Made by a program: the position numbers and the translations under genes. DNA of 5,816 nucleotides from Alphaproteobacteria bacterium (GTDB lineage: Bacteria > Pseudomonadota > Alphaproteobacteria > RS24), in contig JAKMCZ010000134.1 in NCBI GenBank assembly GCA_022428185.1, positions 1-5,816 on the forward strand. Reading direction: 5' to 3'. This document shows, piece by piece, positions 5,448 to 5,816 of the stretch. Position 1 is the stretch's first letter, and each line of letters starts with the position of its first letter. Below the pieces are notes generated by a model, which was not told the DNA's origin, did not search any database, and was given only the letters and a program-made list of their open reading frames with translations.

Positions 5448-5454
5448 AAGGGGA
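5448..5454 (+). promoter_or_regulatory. Ribosome binding site of fabG
   Basis: AAGGGGA lies five bases before the fabG ATG at 5460, within the 24-base gap after fabD. No terminator or promoter is visible in this gap. Confidence 0.75.
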
Positions 5455-5459
5455 AGACA

Positions 5460-5816
5460 ATGTTTGATTTAAGCGGAAAAAACGCATTGGTGACCGGCGC
5501 TTCCGGCGGTATTGGGCGCGAAATTGCCAAGCAGTTGCATGCGGCGGGGGCCAATGTCGGCCTAGCCGGAACGCGCGAAGCGGTGTTGCAAGAACTGGCC
5601 GATGAGTTAGGCGATGGCGCGCATGTGCTGGTCGCTGATTTATCATCTGCCGAGGGGGCGGCCTCATTGGCAGCAAATGCCGAAGAGGCGATGAGCGGGC
5701 TCGATATTTTGGTTAATAATGCCGGTATTACGCGTGATAATCTGGCCTTGCGCATGAAAGATGAAGATTGGGAAGCGGTGCTGTCGGTCAATCTGACATC
5801 AAGCTTCCGCCTTATC
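5460..5816 (+). CDS. fabG: 3-oxoacyl-ACP reductase FabG, N-terminal part (cut by window edge)
   Basis: FabG is the NADPH-dependent reductase that turns 3-oxoacyl-ACP into 3-hydroxyacyl-ACP, the first reduction in each elongation cycle. The window holds 119 of the usual 245 or so residues, in frame to the last base. The short-chain dehydrogenase Rossmann fold is clear: the cofactor motif TGASGGIG is at 12-19, D60 is the adenine-contacting aspartate, NNAG is at 86-89, and N111 matches the asparagine of the catalytic tetrad. The stretch NNAGITRDNLALRMKDEDW (86-104) is characteristic of FabG rather than of short-chain dehydrogenases in general. The Ser, Tyr and Lys of the active site lie beyond the right edge. 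It follows fabD closely with its own ribosome binding site; acpP and fabF commonly come next in this kind of operon, but they are not visible here. Confidence 0.95.
   Translation, partial: MFDLSGKNALVTGASGGIGREIAKQLHAAGANVGLAGTREAVLQELADELGDGAHVLVADLSSAEGAASLAANAEEAMSGLDILVNNAGITRDNLALRMKDEDWEAVLSVNLTSSFRLI

Overview
The window is a stretch of core chromosome from an alphaproteobacterium. This rests on gene order and protein features, not on a database match. The leftward order rpsF-rpsR-(DUF2232 membrane protein)-rplI-dnaB-alr, divergent from fabD-fabG, is typical of that class. DnaB carries two insertions of the kind seen in alphaproteobacterial DnaB, and L9 has a long acidic C-terminal extension. 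By eye the base composition is moderate in GC. I cannot name a genus.

Layout from left to right. Positions 1-333 (minus) hold the first 111 codons of alr, alanine racemase, cut by the window edge. It starts one base after the stop of dnaB (335-1852, minus), the replicative helicase. A 100-base gap follows (1853-1952), with a strong Rho-independent terminator for the operon lying to its right. That operon reads leftward as rpsF (3872-4255), rpsR (3639-3875), a DUF2232-like membrane protein (2683-3618) and rplI (1953-2678), with a 4-base overlap or short gaps between genes. A 244-base divergent intergenic region (4256-4499) carries candidate back-to-back promoters, several inverted repeats and the rpsF leader. 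On the plus strand are fabD (4500-5435) and the first 119 codons of fabG (5460-5816, cut by the right edge).

The genes cover four core processes: the small-subunit proteins S6 and S18, which form a pair, and large-subunit protein L9; DNA unwinding at the fork (DnaB); D-alanine supply for peptidoglycan (Alr); and the malonyl-transfer and first reductive steps of fatty acid synthesis (FabD, FabG). Almost all of the sequence is explained by these genes. I see no mobile element, CRISPR array, tRNA, rRNA or accessory system.

I found no clearly new biological system. The points most worth a second look are regulatory. The rpsF leader holds a segment able to pair with two alternative copies of AGAGGCT, one of them against the ribosome binding site. 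The two divergent candidate promoters appear to share one TTGGCAA as their -35 elements. dnaB starts 38 bases after a terminator T-tract, with no visible promoter or Shine-Dalgarno sequence. L9 has a tail of about 80 residues, half of them acidic.
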